This document shows, one piece after another, positions 1-10,780 of a stretch of 64,000 bases of DNA. Both the position numbers and the translations under genes were made by a program. The notes under the pieces were generated by a model that did not search any database, was not told the DNA's origin, and was given only the letters and a program-made list of their open reading frames with translations. Source of the stretch: Megascapheus bottae (taxonomy: Eukaryota; Chordata; Mammalia; Rodentia; Geomyidae); assembly GCA_024803745.1 (NCBI GenBank), contig JANJXV010000131.1:1880001-1944000 (forward strand). The letters run 5' to 3'. Numbering within the stretch: the stretch's first letter is position 1; each line of letters begins with the position of its first letter.

Positions 1-1851
1 AGGTTAAGAGTTAGAGTTATTGTAAGGGTTAGGGTTAGGGTTAGGGTTAGGGTATTGGTAAGGGTTAGGGTTAGGTTTAGCTTAAGTTTGAGGTTAGGGT
101 TAATGTTACAGTAAGGGGTAGGATTAGTGTTAGGGTAAGTGTTAGGGTTAGGGTTATGGTTAGGGTTAGAGTTAGGGTTAGGGTTAGGGTAAGGGTAAGG
201 GTTAGGGTTAGGATTAGGGTAAGGGTAAGGGTTAGGGTTAGGGTTAGGATTACTGTTAGGGTTAGGGTTAGGGTTAGGGTTAGGGTAAGGGTAAAGGTTA
301 GGGTTAGGGTTCGGGTTAGGGTTAGGGTAGGGTTAGGGTTTGGGTAAGGATATGTGTTAGGGTTTGGGTTAGGGTTAGGGTTAGAGTGAGGTTAAGGGTA
401 TGTGTTAGGGTTAGGGTTAGGGTTAAGGTAAGTGTAAGGGTTAGGGTCAGGGTTAGGGTTGGGCTTAGGTTTAGGGTAAGGGTTAGGGTTAGTGTTAGAG
501 TAAGTGTAAGTTTTATGGTTAGGGTTAGCGTTACGGTTAGGGTAAGGGTAAGGGTTAGGGTTAGGGTTAGGGTTAAGGTTAGGTTTAGAATTAGGGTAAG
601 GGTACAGGTTAGGGTTAGGGTGAGGTTTAGGGTTAGGGTAAGGGTAAGGGTTAGCGTTCGGGTTAGGGTTAGCCTTAGGGGTTACAGTTAGAGTTAGGGT
701 TAGGGTTAGGGTAAGGGTAAGGGTTAGGTTTAGGTTTAGAGTCAGGTTGAGGGTTAGGGTTAGTGTTAGGGTTACGGTAAGGATAAGGGTTAGGATTAAG
801 GTTAGGTTTAGGGGTAGGGTTCGGATTAGGGTTAAGGTTAGGGTTAGGGTGAGGGTAAGGGTAAGGTTTAGGGTTAGGGTTAGGCTAAGGGTAAGGGTTA
901 GGGTTAGGGTTAGGGTTAGGTTTAGGGTTAGGGTTATGGTTAGGGTTAGGGTAAGGGTAAGGTTTAGGGTTAGAATTAGGGTTAGGGATAGGGTAAGGGT
1001 TAGGGTTAGGGTTAGGGTTAGGTTTAGGGTTAGGGTTAGGGTTAGGGTAAGGGTAAGGGTTAGAGTTAGGATTAGCGTTAGGGATAGGGTAAGGGTTAGG
1101 GTTAGGGTTAGGGAAAGGGTTAGGTTTAGGTTTAGGGTTAGGGTAGGGATAAGTGTTAGGGTTACAGTTAGGGTTAGGTTTAGGGTTGGGGTTAAGGTTA
1201 GATTTAGTGTTAAGGTAAGGGTAAGGGTTAGGGTTAGGGTTAGGGTAAGGGTTAGGGCAAGTGTTAGGGTTAGGGTTAGGGTTAGGGTTAGGTTTAGGGT
1301 TAGTTTTAGGGTTAGCGTTAGTGTTAGGGTTAGGGTTAAGTTTAGCGTTAGGGTTCCTGTAAGGGTTAGGGTAAGGATATGTGTTAGGGTTAGAGTTAGG
1401 GTTAGGGTTAGGGTTAAGGTAAGGGTAAGGGTTAGGGTTAAGGTTAGGGATAGGGTTAAGTTTAGAGTAAGGGTTAGGGTTAGGGTAAGGGAAAGGTTTA
1501 GGGTTAGGGTTAGGGTTAGGGTTAGGGTAAGGGTAAGGTTTAGGGTTAGGGATAGGGTTAAGTTTAGGGTTAGGTTTAGGGTTAGGTAAGGGTTAGGTTT
1601 AGGGTTAAGGTTAGGGTTAGGGTTAGGTTTAGGGTTAGGGTTAGGGTTAGGGTTAGGGTAAGGGTAAGGGTTAGAGTTAGGATTAGGGTTAGGGTTAGGG
1701 TAAGGGTTATTGTAGAGTTAGGGTTAGAGTTAGGGTAAGTGGTAGGGTTAGGGTTAGGTTTAGGGTTAGGTTTAGGGTTAGGGTAAGGGTAAGGGTTAGG
1801 TTTAGGGTTAGGGTTAGCTTTAAGGTTGAGGTTAGGGTTAGGGTTAGGTTT
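1..1851 (+). repeat. 1.85 kb tandem duplication, copy 1
   Basis: Base 1 corresponds to base 1852 of the next copy, and the same ordered list of unusual hexamers follows in both. Shared landmarks include AGGATATGTG near 347, GCCTTAGGGG near 673, a GGGTTCGG near 813, a TTCCTGTAAG near 1353 and TTATTGTAGAG near 1708. Homology with copy 2 ends near 1768; the last 80 bp are the lead-in of the next copy. Differences I noticed are one extra TTAGGG unit near 270, a T near 341, an A near 1494 and a small rearrangement near 1575-1595. The left end of this copy is cut by the window edge. Confidence 0.9.
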
Positions 1852-3612
1852 AGGTTAAGAGTTAGAGTTATTGTAAGGGTTAGGGTTAGGGTTAGGGTTA
1901 GGGTATTGGTAAGGGTTAGGGTTAGGTTTAGCTTAAGTTTGAGGTTAGGGTTAATGTTACAGTAAGGGGTAGGATTAGTGTTAGGGTAAGTGTTAGGGTT
2001 AGGGTTATGGTTAGGGTTAGAGTTAGGGTTAGGGTTAGGGTAAGGGTAAGGGTTAGGGTTAGGATTAGGGTAAGGGTAAGGGTTAGGGTTAGGGTTAGGA
2101 TTACTGTTAGGGTTAGGGTTAGGGTTAGGGTAAGGGTAAAGGTTAGGGTTAGGGTTCGGGTTAGGGTTAGGGTAGGGTTAGGGTTAGGGTAAGGATATGT
2201 GTTAGGGTTTGGGTTAGGGTTAGGGTTAGAGTGAGGTTAAGGGTATGTGTTAGGGTTAGGGTTAGGGTTAAGGTAAGTGTAAGGGTTAGGGTCAGGGTTA
2301 GGGTTGGGCTTAGGTTTAGGGTAAGGGTTAGGGTTAGTGTTAGAGTAAGTGTAAGTTTTATGGTTAGGGTTAGCGTTACGGTTAGGGTAAGGGTAAGGGT
2401 TAGGGTTAGGGTTAGGGTTAAGGTTAGGTTTAGAATTAGGGTAAGGGTACAGGTTAGGGTTAGGGTGAGGTTTAGGGTTAGGGTAAGGGTAAGGGTTAGC
2501 GTTCGGGTTAGGGTTAGCCTTAGGGGTTACAGTTAGAGTTAGGGTTAGGGTTAGGGTAAGGGTAAGGGTTAGGTTTAGGTTTAGAGTCAGGTTGAGGGTT
2601 AGGGTTAGTGTTAGGGTTACGGTAAGGATAAGGGTTAGGATTAAGGTTAGGTTTAGGGGTAGGGTTCGGATTAGGGTTAAGGTTAGGGTTAGGGTGAGGG
2701 TAAGGGTAAGGTTTAGGGTTAGGGTTAGGCTAAGGGTAAGGGTTAGGGTTAGGGTTAGGGTTAGGTTTAGGGTTAGGGTTATGGTTAGGGTTAGGGTAAG
2801 GGTAAGGTTTAGGGTTAGAATTAGGGTTAGGGATAGGGTAAGGGTTAGGGTTAGGGTTAGGGTTAGGTTTAGGGTTAGGGTTAGGGTTAGGGTAAGGGTA
2901 AGGGTTAGAGTTAGGATTAGCGTTAGGGATAGGGTAAGGGTTAGGGTTAGGGTTAGGGAAAGGGTTAGGTTTAGGTTTAGGGTTAGGGTAGGGATAAGTG
3001 TTAGGGTTACAGTTAGGGTTAGGTTTAGGGTTGGGGTTAAGGTTAGATTTAGTGTTAAGGTAAGGGTAAGGGTTAGGGTTAGGGTTAGGGTAAGGGTTAG
3101 GGCAAGTGTTAGGGTTAGGGTTAGGGTTAGGGTTAGGTTTAGGGTTAGTTTTAGGGTTAGCGTTAGTGTTAGGGTTAGGGTTAAGTTTAGCGTTAGGGTT
3201 CCTGTAAGGGTTAGGGTAAGGATATGTGTTAGGGTTAGAGTTAGGGTTAGGGTTAGGGTTAAGGTAAGGGTAAGGGTTAGGGTTAAGGTTAGGGATAGGG
3301 TTAAGTTTAGAGTAAGGGTTAGGGTTAGGGTAAGGGTAAGGTTTAGGGTTAGGGTTAGGGTTAGGGTTAGGGTAAGGGTAAGGTTTAGGGTTAGGGATAG
3401 GGTTAAGTTTAGGGTTAGGGTTAGGGTTAGGGTAAGGGTTAGGTTTAGGGTTAAGGTTAGGGTTAGGGTTAGGTTTAGGGTTAGGGTTAGGGTTAGGGTT
3501 AGGGTAAGGGTAAGGGTTAGAGTTAGGATTAGGGTTAGGGTTAGGGTAAGGGTTATTGTAGAGTTAGGGTTAGAGTTAGGGTAAGTGGTAGGGTTAGGGT
3601 TAGGTTTAGGGT
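1852..3612 (+). repeat. 1.85 kb tandem duplication, copy 2
   Basis: This copy follows copy 1 at an offset of 1851 bp, falling to 1845 bp after a one-hexamer loss near 2115. It repeats the landmark hexamers of copy 1 in order up to about 3612. Downstream it does not enter a third copy but passes into a different block. The final 120 bp or so (about 3490-3612) are shared with the junctions near 1660-1768 and 5345-5460, so this short segment may be where the two neighbouring duplications recombined (inference). Confidence 0.9.
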
Positions 3613-5403
3613 AAGTGTTAGGGTAAGAGTTAAGTTTAGGGTTAGGTTTAGGGCTGGGGTTAAGGTTAGGGTTATGGTTAGGGTAGGGTAAGGGTTAGGG
3701 TTAGGGTTAGGGTGAGGGTAAGTGTTAGGTTTAGGGTTAGGGCTAGGGTTAGGGTAAGGGTAAGAGTTAGGGTTATGGGTTAGGGGTAATGTTAGGGTTA
3801 ATGTAAGGGTTAGGATAAGGGTAAGTGTTAGGGTAAGGGTTAGGGTTAGGTTAGGTTTAGGGTTGGGGTTTAGGTTAGGGTTAGGGCAAGGGTAAGGTTT
3901 AGGGTTAGGGTTAGGGTTAGTTTTAGGGTTAGGGGTTATGGTTAGGGTTAGGGTTAAGTTTAGGGTTAGGGTTTGGGTAAGGGTAAGGTTTAGGGTTAGG
4001 GTTAGGGTAAGGGTTAGGGTTAGGGTTAGGGTTAGGGTTAAGATTGAGGTTAGGGTTAGGGTTAGAGTAAGGGTTAGGATTAGGTTTGGGGTAAGTGTTA
4101 GGGTTAGGGTTATGGATAGGGTTAGAGTTAGGGTTAGGGTTAGGGTAAGGTAAGGGTTAGGGTTAGGGATAGGGTTAGGGTAAGGGTTAGGTTAGTGGTT
4201 AGGAATAGTGTTAGGGTTAGGTTAAGTGTTAGGTTTAGGTTTAGGGTTAAGTTTAGGATAAGGGTTAGGGTTAGGGTTAGGGTTACTGTTAGGGTTAGGG
4301 TTAGGGTTAGGGTTAGGGTAAAGATATTTGTTAGGGTTAGGGTTAGGGTTAGGGTTAGGGTTAGGTTGAGGGTAAGGGTAAGGGTAAGGTTTAGGGTTAG
4401 GGTTAGGGTTAGAGTAACGGTAAGGGTTAGGGTTAGGGTTAGGGTTAATATTAGGTTTAGTGTTAGGGTAAGGGTAAGGGTTAGGGTTAGGGTAAGGTTT
4501 AGGGTAAGGTTTAGGGTTAGGGTTAGGGTTAGGGTTAGGGTTATGTTTAGGGTTAGGGTTAGGGTTAGCGTTAGTGTTAATGTTAGGGTTAGGGTTAGGG
4601 TTAGGTTTAGGGTTAGGGTTAAGTTTAGGGTTAGGGTTCGGGTAAGCGTAAAGGTTATGGTTAGCGTTAGGATTAGGGTTAGGGTTACGGTTAGGGTTAG
4701 GGTTAGGGTAAGGATATGTGTTAGGGTTAGGGTTAGGGTTAGGGTTAGAGTTAGGGTAAGGGTAAGTGTTAGGGTTAGGGTTAAGGTAATGGTAAGGGTT
4801 AGGGTTAGGGTTAGGTATAGGGTTAGCGTAAGGGTTAGGGTTAGGGTTAGGTTTAAGTGTAGGTTTAGGGTTAGGGTAAGGGTAATGTTTAGCGTTAGGG
4901 TTAGGGTTAGGCTTAGGGGTTACGGTTAGGGTTAGGGTTAGTGTTAGTGTAAGGGTAAGGATTAGGTTTATTGTTAGAGTTAGGTTTAGGGTTAAGGTTA
5001 GTGTTAGGGTAAGAGTAAGTGTTAGCGTTAGGATAAGGGTAAGGTTTAGGGTTACGGTTAGGGTTAAGGTAAGGGAAAGGGTTAGGGTTAAAGTTAGGTT
5101 TAGGGTAATGGTTAGGGTTAGGGTTAGGGTTAGGGTTATGGTTAGCGTTAGGGTTAGGGTTAGCGTTAGTGTTAGGGTTAGGGTTAGTGTTAGGGTTAGA
5201 TTTAGGGTTAGGTTTATTGTTAGGGTTAGGGTTAGAGTTAGGGTAAGGGTAAGTGTTAGGATTAGGGTAAGGGGTAGGGTTAGGGTTAGGGTAAGGGTAA
5301 TGGTTAGGGTTAGGGTTAGGGTAAGGGTAAGGGTTAGGGACAGGGTTAGGGTTAGGGTAAGGGTAAGGGTTAGAGTTAGGATTAGGGTTAGGGTTAGGGT
5401 AAG
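3551..5403 (+). repeat. Second 1.85 kb tandem duplication, copy 1
   Basis: The landmark GGTTATTGTAGAG at 3551 recurs at 5404, giving a unit of 1853 bp. The length is close to that of the preceding pair but the internal hexamer order is different. Landmarks are GGGCTGGGG near 3650, a GGGTTATGGGTTAGGGG near 3771, AAAGATATTTG near 4320 (a variant of the GATATG landmark elsewhere), AGGATATGTG near 4711 and GCTTAGGGGTTACGG near 4911. The part from 3600 to 3850 resembles 30,620-30,830 and 57,720-57,920, so it shares ancestry with the middle of the window. Confidence 0.9.
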
Positions 5404-7155
5404 GGTTATTGTAGAGTTAGGGTTAGAGTTAGGGTAAGTGGTAGGGTTAGGGTTAGGTTTAGGGTAAGTGTTAGGGTAAGAGTTAAGTTTAGGGTTAGGT
5501 GTAGGGCTGGGGTTAAGGTTAGGGTTATGGTTAGGGTAGGGTAAGGGTTAGGGTTAGGGTTAGGGTGAGGGTAAGTGTTAGGTTTAGGGTTAGGGCTAGC
5601 GTTAGGGTAAGGGTAAGAGTTAGGGTTATGGGTTAGGGGTAATGTTAGGGTTAATGTAAGGGTTAGGATAAGGGTAAGTGTTAGGGTAAGGGTTAGGGTT
5701 AGGTTAGGTTTAGGGTTGGGGTTTAGGTTAGGGTTAGGGCAAGGGTAAGGTTTAGGGTTAGGGTTAGGGTTAGTTTTAGGGTTAGGGGTTATGGTTAGGG
5801 TTAGGGTTAAGTTTAGGGTTAGGGTTTGGGTAAGGGTAAGGTTTAGGGTTAGGGTTAGGGTAAGGGTTAGGGTTAGGGTTAGGGTTAGGGTTAAGATTGA
5901 GGTTAGGGTTAGGGTTAGAGGAAGGGTTAGGATTAGGTTTGGGGTAAGTGTTAGGGTTAGGGTTATGGATAGGGTTAGGGTAAGGGTTAGGTTAGTGGTT
6001 AGGAATAGTGTTAGGGTTAGGTTAAGTGTTAGGTTTAGGTTTAGGGTTAAGTTTAGGATAAGGGTTAGGGTTAGGGTTAGGGTTACTGTTAGGGTTAGGG
6101 TTAGGGTTAGGGTTAGGGTAAAGATATTTGTTAGGGTTAGGGTTAGGGTTAGGGTTAGGGTTAGGTTTAGGGTAAGGGTAAGGGTAAGGTTTAGGGTTAG
6201 GGTTAGGGTTAGAGTAACGGTAAGGGTTAGGGTTAGGGTTAGGGTTAATATTAGGTTTAGTGTTAGGGTAAGGGTAAGGGTTAGGGTTAGGGTAAGGTTT
6301 AGGGTAAGATTTAGGGTTAGGGTTAGGGTTAGGGTTAGGGTTATGTTTAGGGTTAGGGTTAGGGTTAGCGTTAGTGTTAATGTTAGGGTTAGGGTTAGGG
6401 TTAGGTTTAGGGTTAGGGTTAAGTTTAGGGTTAGGGTTCGGGTAAGCGTAAAGGTTATGGTTAGCGTTAGGATTAGGGTTAGGGTTACGGTTAGGGTTAG
6501 GGTTAGGGTAAGGATATGTGTTAGGGTTAGGGTTAGGGTTAGGGTTAGAGTTAGGGTAAGGGTAAGTGTTAGGGTTAGGGTTAAGGTAATGGTAAGGGTT
6601 AGGGTTGGGGTTAGGTATAGGGTTAGCGTAAGGGTTAGGGTTAGGGTTAGGTTTAAGTGTAGGTTTAGGGTTAGGGTAAGGGTAATGTTTAGCGTTAGGG
6701 TTAGGGTTAGGCTTAGGGGTTACGGTTAGGGTTAGGGTTAGTGTTAGTGTAAGGGTAAGGATTAGGTTTATTGTTAGAGTTAGGTTTAGGGTTAAGGTTA
6801 GTGTTAGGGTAAGAGTAAGTGTTAGCGTTAGGATAAGGGTAAGGTTTAGGGTTACGGTTAGGGTTAAGGTAAGGGAAAGGGTTAGGGTTAAAGTTAGGTT
6901 TAGGGTAATGGTTAGGGTTAGGGTTAGGGTTAGGGTTATGGTTAGCGTTAGGGTTAGGGTTAGCGTTAGTGTTAGGGTTAGGGTTAGAGTTAGGGTTAGA
7001 TTTAGGGTTAGGTTTATTGTTAGGGTTAGGGTTAGAGTTAGGGTAAGGGTAAGTGTTAGGATTAGGGTAAGGGGTAGGGTTAGGGTTAGGGTAAGGGTAA
7101 TGGTTATGGTTAGGGTTAGGGTTAGGGTAAGGGTAAGGGTTAGGGACAGGGTAGG
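5404..7155 (+). repeat. Second 1.85 kb tandem duplication, copy 2, with a 53 bp deletion
   Basis: This copy matches 3551-5403 at an offset of 1853 bp up to about 5973 and at 1800 bp beyond it, because 53 bp present near 4123-4175 are missing. Loss of 53 bp is not a whole number of hexamers, so the hexamer phase changes here and a forward Val-Arg frame that is split in copy 1 becomes continuous. I noticed about ten further substitutions, for example near 5493, 5600, 5922, 6168, 6308, 6606 and 6988. Homology ends around 7155 at the landmark GGGACAGGG. Confidence 0.88.
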
Positions 7156-8164
7156 TTAGGGTAAGGGTTAAGGTTAGGGTTAGGGTTAGGGTAAGGATAT
7201 GTGTTAGGGTTATGGTTAGGGTTAGGGTTAGAGTTAGGGTAAGGGTAAGTGTTAGGGTTAGGGTTAGGGTTAAGGTAAGTGTAAGGGTTAGGGTTAGGGT
7301 TAGGGATAGGTTAGGTTTAGATTAAGGGTTAGGGTTAGTGTTTGGGTAAGGGTAAGGTTTAAGGTTAGGGTTAGGGTAAGGGTAAATGTTAGGGTTAGGG
7401 TTAGGGTTAAGGTTAGGTTTAGGGTTAGGGTAAGGGTAAGGGTCAGCGTTAGGGTTAGGGTTAGGCTTAGGGGTTACGGTTAGGGTTAGGGTTACGGTTA
7501 GTGTAAGTGTAAGGATTAGGTTTAGGGTTAGAGTTAGATTTAGGGTTATGGTTAGTGTTAGGGTTAGGGTGACAGTAAGAGTAAGGGTTAGGGTTAGGGG
7601 TAGGTTTAGGTTTAGGCTAAGGGTAAGGTTTAGGGTTAGGGTTAGGGTTAGGTTTAGGTTTAGGGTTAGGTTTAGGGTTAGGGTAAGGGTAAGGGTTAGG
7701 GTTAAGTTTAGGGTTAGGGTTAGGTTTAGGGTTAGGGTTAGGGTAAGTGTTAGGGTTAGGTTTAGGGTAAGGGTTAGGGTTAAGGTTGAGGTTAGGGTTA
7801 GGGTTAGGTTTAGGTTAAGAGTTAGGGTTATTGTAAGGGTTAGGGTTAGGGTTAGGGTTAGGTTAAGGTTGAGGTTAGGGTTAGGGTTAGAGTAAGGGTT
7901 AGGATAATTGTTAGGGTAAGTGTTAGGGTTAGGGTTAGGGTTAGGGTTAGAGTTAGGGTTAAAGTTATGGTAAGGGTAAGGGTTAGGGTTTGGATTAGGG
8001 TAAGGGTAAGGGTTAGGGTTAGCGTTAGGATTACTGTTAGGGTTAGGGTTAGGGTTAGGGTAAGGGTAAAGGTTAGGGTTAGGTTTAGGGTTCGGTTACG
8101 GTTAGGGATAGGTTTAAGGTAAGGATATGTGTTAGGGTTATGGTTAGGGTTAAGGTTAGGGTTA
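7150..8164 (+). repeat. Single-copy telomeric block with a relative at 59 kb
   Basis: This stretch is not tandemly duplicated locally. It begins at GGGACAGGGTAGG and carries GATATGTG landmarks near 7197 and 8126, GCTTAGGGGTTACGG near 7466 and a segment near 7790-7880 with TTAAGGTTGAGG followed by TTAAGAGTTAGGGTTATTG. The same landmarks in the same order are found from about 59,010 onward. The segment near 7790 also recurs near 13,610, 16,700, 19,880, 20,720, 24,970, 25,800, 59,630 and 63,450, and base 1 of the window starts inside another copy. No gene is seen here. Confidence 0.8.
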
Positions 8165-8870
8165 GGGTTAGGGTTAGGGTTATGGTAAGGATATGTGTTA
8201 GGGTTAGGGTTAGGGTTAGGGTTAGAGTGAGGGTGAGGTTATGTGTTAGGGTTAGGGTTAGGGTTAAGGTAAGGGTAAGGGTTAGGGTCAGGGTTAGGGT
8301 TGGGGTTAGGTTTAGGGTAAGGGTTAGGGTTAGGGTTAGGGTAAGGGTAAGGTTTAGGTTTAGGGTTAGCATTAGGGTTAGGGTAAGGGTAAGGGTTAGG
8401 GTTAGGGTTAGGGTTAAGGTTAGGTTTAGATTTAGGGTAAGGGTAGAGGTTAGGGTTAGGGTTAGGATAAGGGTAAGGGTTAGCGTTAGGGTTAGGGTTA
8501 GCCTTAGGGGTTACAGTTAGACTTAGGGATAGGGTTAGGGCAAGGGTAAGGGTTAGGTTTAGTGTTAGAGTTAGGTTGAAGGTTAGGGTTAGTGTTAGGG
8601 TTACGGTAAGGATAAGGGTTAGGATTAAGGTTAGGTTTAGGGGTAGGGTTCGGATTAGGGTTAAGGTTAGGGTTAGGGTGAGGGTAAGGGTAAGGTTTAG
8701 GGTTAGGGTTAGGCTAAGGGTAAGGGTTAGGGTTAGGGTTAGGTTTAGGGTTAGGGTTAGGTTTAGGTTTAGGGTTAGGGTTAGGGTTAGGGTAAGGGTA
8801 AGGATTAGGGTTAGAATTAGGGTTAGGGACAGGGTAAGGGTTAGGGTTAGGGATAGGTTTAGATTTAGGG
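8165..8870 (+). repeat. 0.7 kb tandem pair, copy 1
   Basis: The block runs from a GATATGTG landmark near 8189 through GCCTTAGGGGTTACAG at 8501 and TTGAAGGTTAGG near 8576 to a GGGTTCGGATTAGGG near 8647. The same series follows about 697-709 bp downstream. The two offsets differ by 12 bp, two hexamers. This block type is also present at 386-900, 2231-2750, 14,094-14,640, 17,150-17,690, 21,540-22,080 and 60,110-60,600, so it is one of the commonest building blocks in the window. Confidence 0.82.
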
Positions 8871-9560
8871 TTAGGGTTAGGGTAAGGATATGTGTTAGGG
8901 TTTGGGTTAGGGTTAGGGTTAGAGTGAGGTTAAGGGTATGTGTTAGGGTTAGGGTTAGGGTTAAGGTAAGTGTAAGGGTTAGGGTCAGGGTTAGGGTTGG
9001 GGTTAGGTTTAGGGTAAGGGTTAGGGTTAGGGTTAGGGTAAGGGTAAGGTTTAGGGTTAGGGTTAGCGTTAGGGTTAGGGTAAGGGTAAGGGTTAGGATT
9101 AGGGTTAGGGTTAAGGTTAGGTTTAGAGTTAGGGTAAGGGTAGAGGTTAGGGTTAGGGTGAGGGTTAGGGTTAGGATAAGGGTAAGGGTGAGCGTTAGGG
9201 TTAGGGTTAGCCTTAGGGGTTACAGTTAGACTTAGGGTTAGTGTTAGGGTAAGGGTAAGGGTTAGGTTTAGTGTTAGAGTTAGGTTGAAGGTCAGGGTTA
9301 GTGTTAGGGTTACGGTAAGGATAAGGGTTAGGATTAAGGTTAGGTTTAGGGGTAGGGTTAGGATTAGGGTTAAGGTTGGGGTTAGGGTGAGGGTAAGGGT
9401 AAGGTTTAGGGTTAGGGTTACGCTAAGGGTAAGGGTTAGGGTTAGGGTTAGGGTTAGGGTTAGGGTAAGGGTAAGGGTTAGGGTTAGAATTAGGGTTAGG
9501 TATAGGGTATGGGTTAGGGTTAGGGTTAGGTTTAGGGTTAGGGTTAGGGTAAGGGTAAGG
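8871..9560 (+). repeat. 0.7 kb tandem pair, copy 2
   Basis: This copy repeats the block before it, with GATATGTG near 8886, GCCTTAGGGG at 9210 and TTGAAGGTCAGG at 9285. The change from GGTTAGG to GGTCAGG after the TTGAA landmark is also seen near 21,905 and 26,995 and may mark a sublineage of the block. The copy leads directly into the 306 bp array. Confidence 0.82.
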
Positions 9561-10780
9561 GTTAGAGTTAGGATTAGCGTTAGGGATAGGGTAAGGTTTA
9601 GGGTTAGGGTTAGGGATAGGGTTAGGTTTAGGGTTAGGGTAGGGATAAGGGTTAGGGTTAGTGTTAGGGTTAGGTTTAGGGTTGGGTTTAAGGTTAGATT
9701 TAGTGTTAGGGTAAGGGTAAGGTTTAGGGTTAGGGTTAGGGTTAATGTTAGGTTTAGTGTTAGGGTAAGGGTAAGGGTTAGGGTTAGGGTAAGGGTTAGG
9801 GCAAGTGTTCGGGTTAGGGTTGGGGTTAGGGTTAGGTTTAGGGTTAGGGTTAGGGTTAGGGTTAGGGTTAGAGTTAGGATTAGCGTTAGGGATAGGGTAA
9901 GGTTTAGGGTTAGGGTTAGGGATAGGGTTAGGTTTAGGGTTAGGGTAGGGATAAGGGTTAGGGTTAGTGTTAGGGTTAGGTTTAGGGTTGGGGTTAAGGT
10001 TAGATTTAGTGTTAGGGTAAGGGTAAGGTTTAGGGTTATGGTTAGGGTTAATGTTAGGTTTAGTGTTAGGGTAAGGGTAAGGGTTAGGGTTAGGGTAAGG
10101 GTTAGGGCAAGTGTTCGGGTTAGGGTTGGGGTTAGGGTTAGGTTTAGGGTTAGGGTTAGGGTTAGGGTTAGGGTTAGAGTTAGGATTAGCGTTAGGGATA
10201 GGGTAAGGTTTAGGGTTAGGGTTAGGGATAGGGTTAGGTTTAGGGTTAGGGTAGGGATAAGGGTTAGGGTTAGTGTTAGGGTTAGGTTTAGGGTTGGGGT
10301 TAAGGTTAGATTTAGTGTTAGGGTAAGGGTAAGGTTTAGGGTTAGGGTTAGGGTTAATGTTAGGTTTAGTGTTAGGGTAAGGGTAAGGGTTAGGGTTAGG
10401 GTAAGGGTTAGGGCAAGTGTTCGGGTTAGGGTTGGGGTTAGGGTTAGGTTTAGGGTTAGGGTTAGGGTTAGGGTTAGGGTTAGAGTTAGGATTAGCGTTA
10501 GGGATAGGGTAAGGTTTAGGGTTAGGGTTAGGGATAGGGTTAGGTTTAGGGTTAGGGTAGGGATAAGGGTTAGGGTTAGTGTTAGGGTTAGGTTTAGGGT
10601 TGGGGTTAAGGTTAGATTTAGTGTTAGGGTAAGGGTAAGGTTTAGGGTTAGGGTTAGGGTTAATGTTAGGTTTAGTGTTAGGGTAAGGGTAAGGGTTAGG
10701 GTTAGGGTAAGAGTTAGGGCAAGTGTTCGGGTTAGGGTTGGGGTTAGGGTTAGGTTTAGGGTTAGGGTTAGGGTTAGCGT
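9561..10780 (+). repeat. 306 bp higher-order unit, four copies
   Basis: GGATTAGCGTTAGGGATAGG starts at 9571, 9877, 10,183 and 10,489, exactly 306 bp apart, and GCAAGTGTTCGGG recurs at 9801, 10,107, 10,413 and 10,719 with the same spacing. The unit is 51 hexamers, so the phase is preserved and the forward Val-Arg frame shows a 102-residue repeat. The last copy is truncated near 10,780. The copies differ by very few bases, such as a T for G near 9688, an ATGG near 10,037 and a GAG near 10,711. Single relatives of the unit lie at 1065-1300, 17,835-18,050, 27,320-27,540 and 60,785-61,080, so the fourfold expansion is local. Confidence 0.95.

Noticed and set aside
9561..10780. CRISPR array
   Set aside because: Regular 306 bp periodicity has no short repeat and unique spacer alternation. 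All sequence within the unit is telomeric hexamer.
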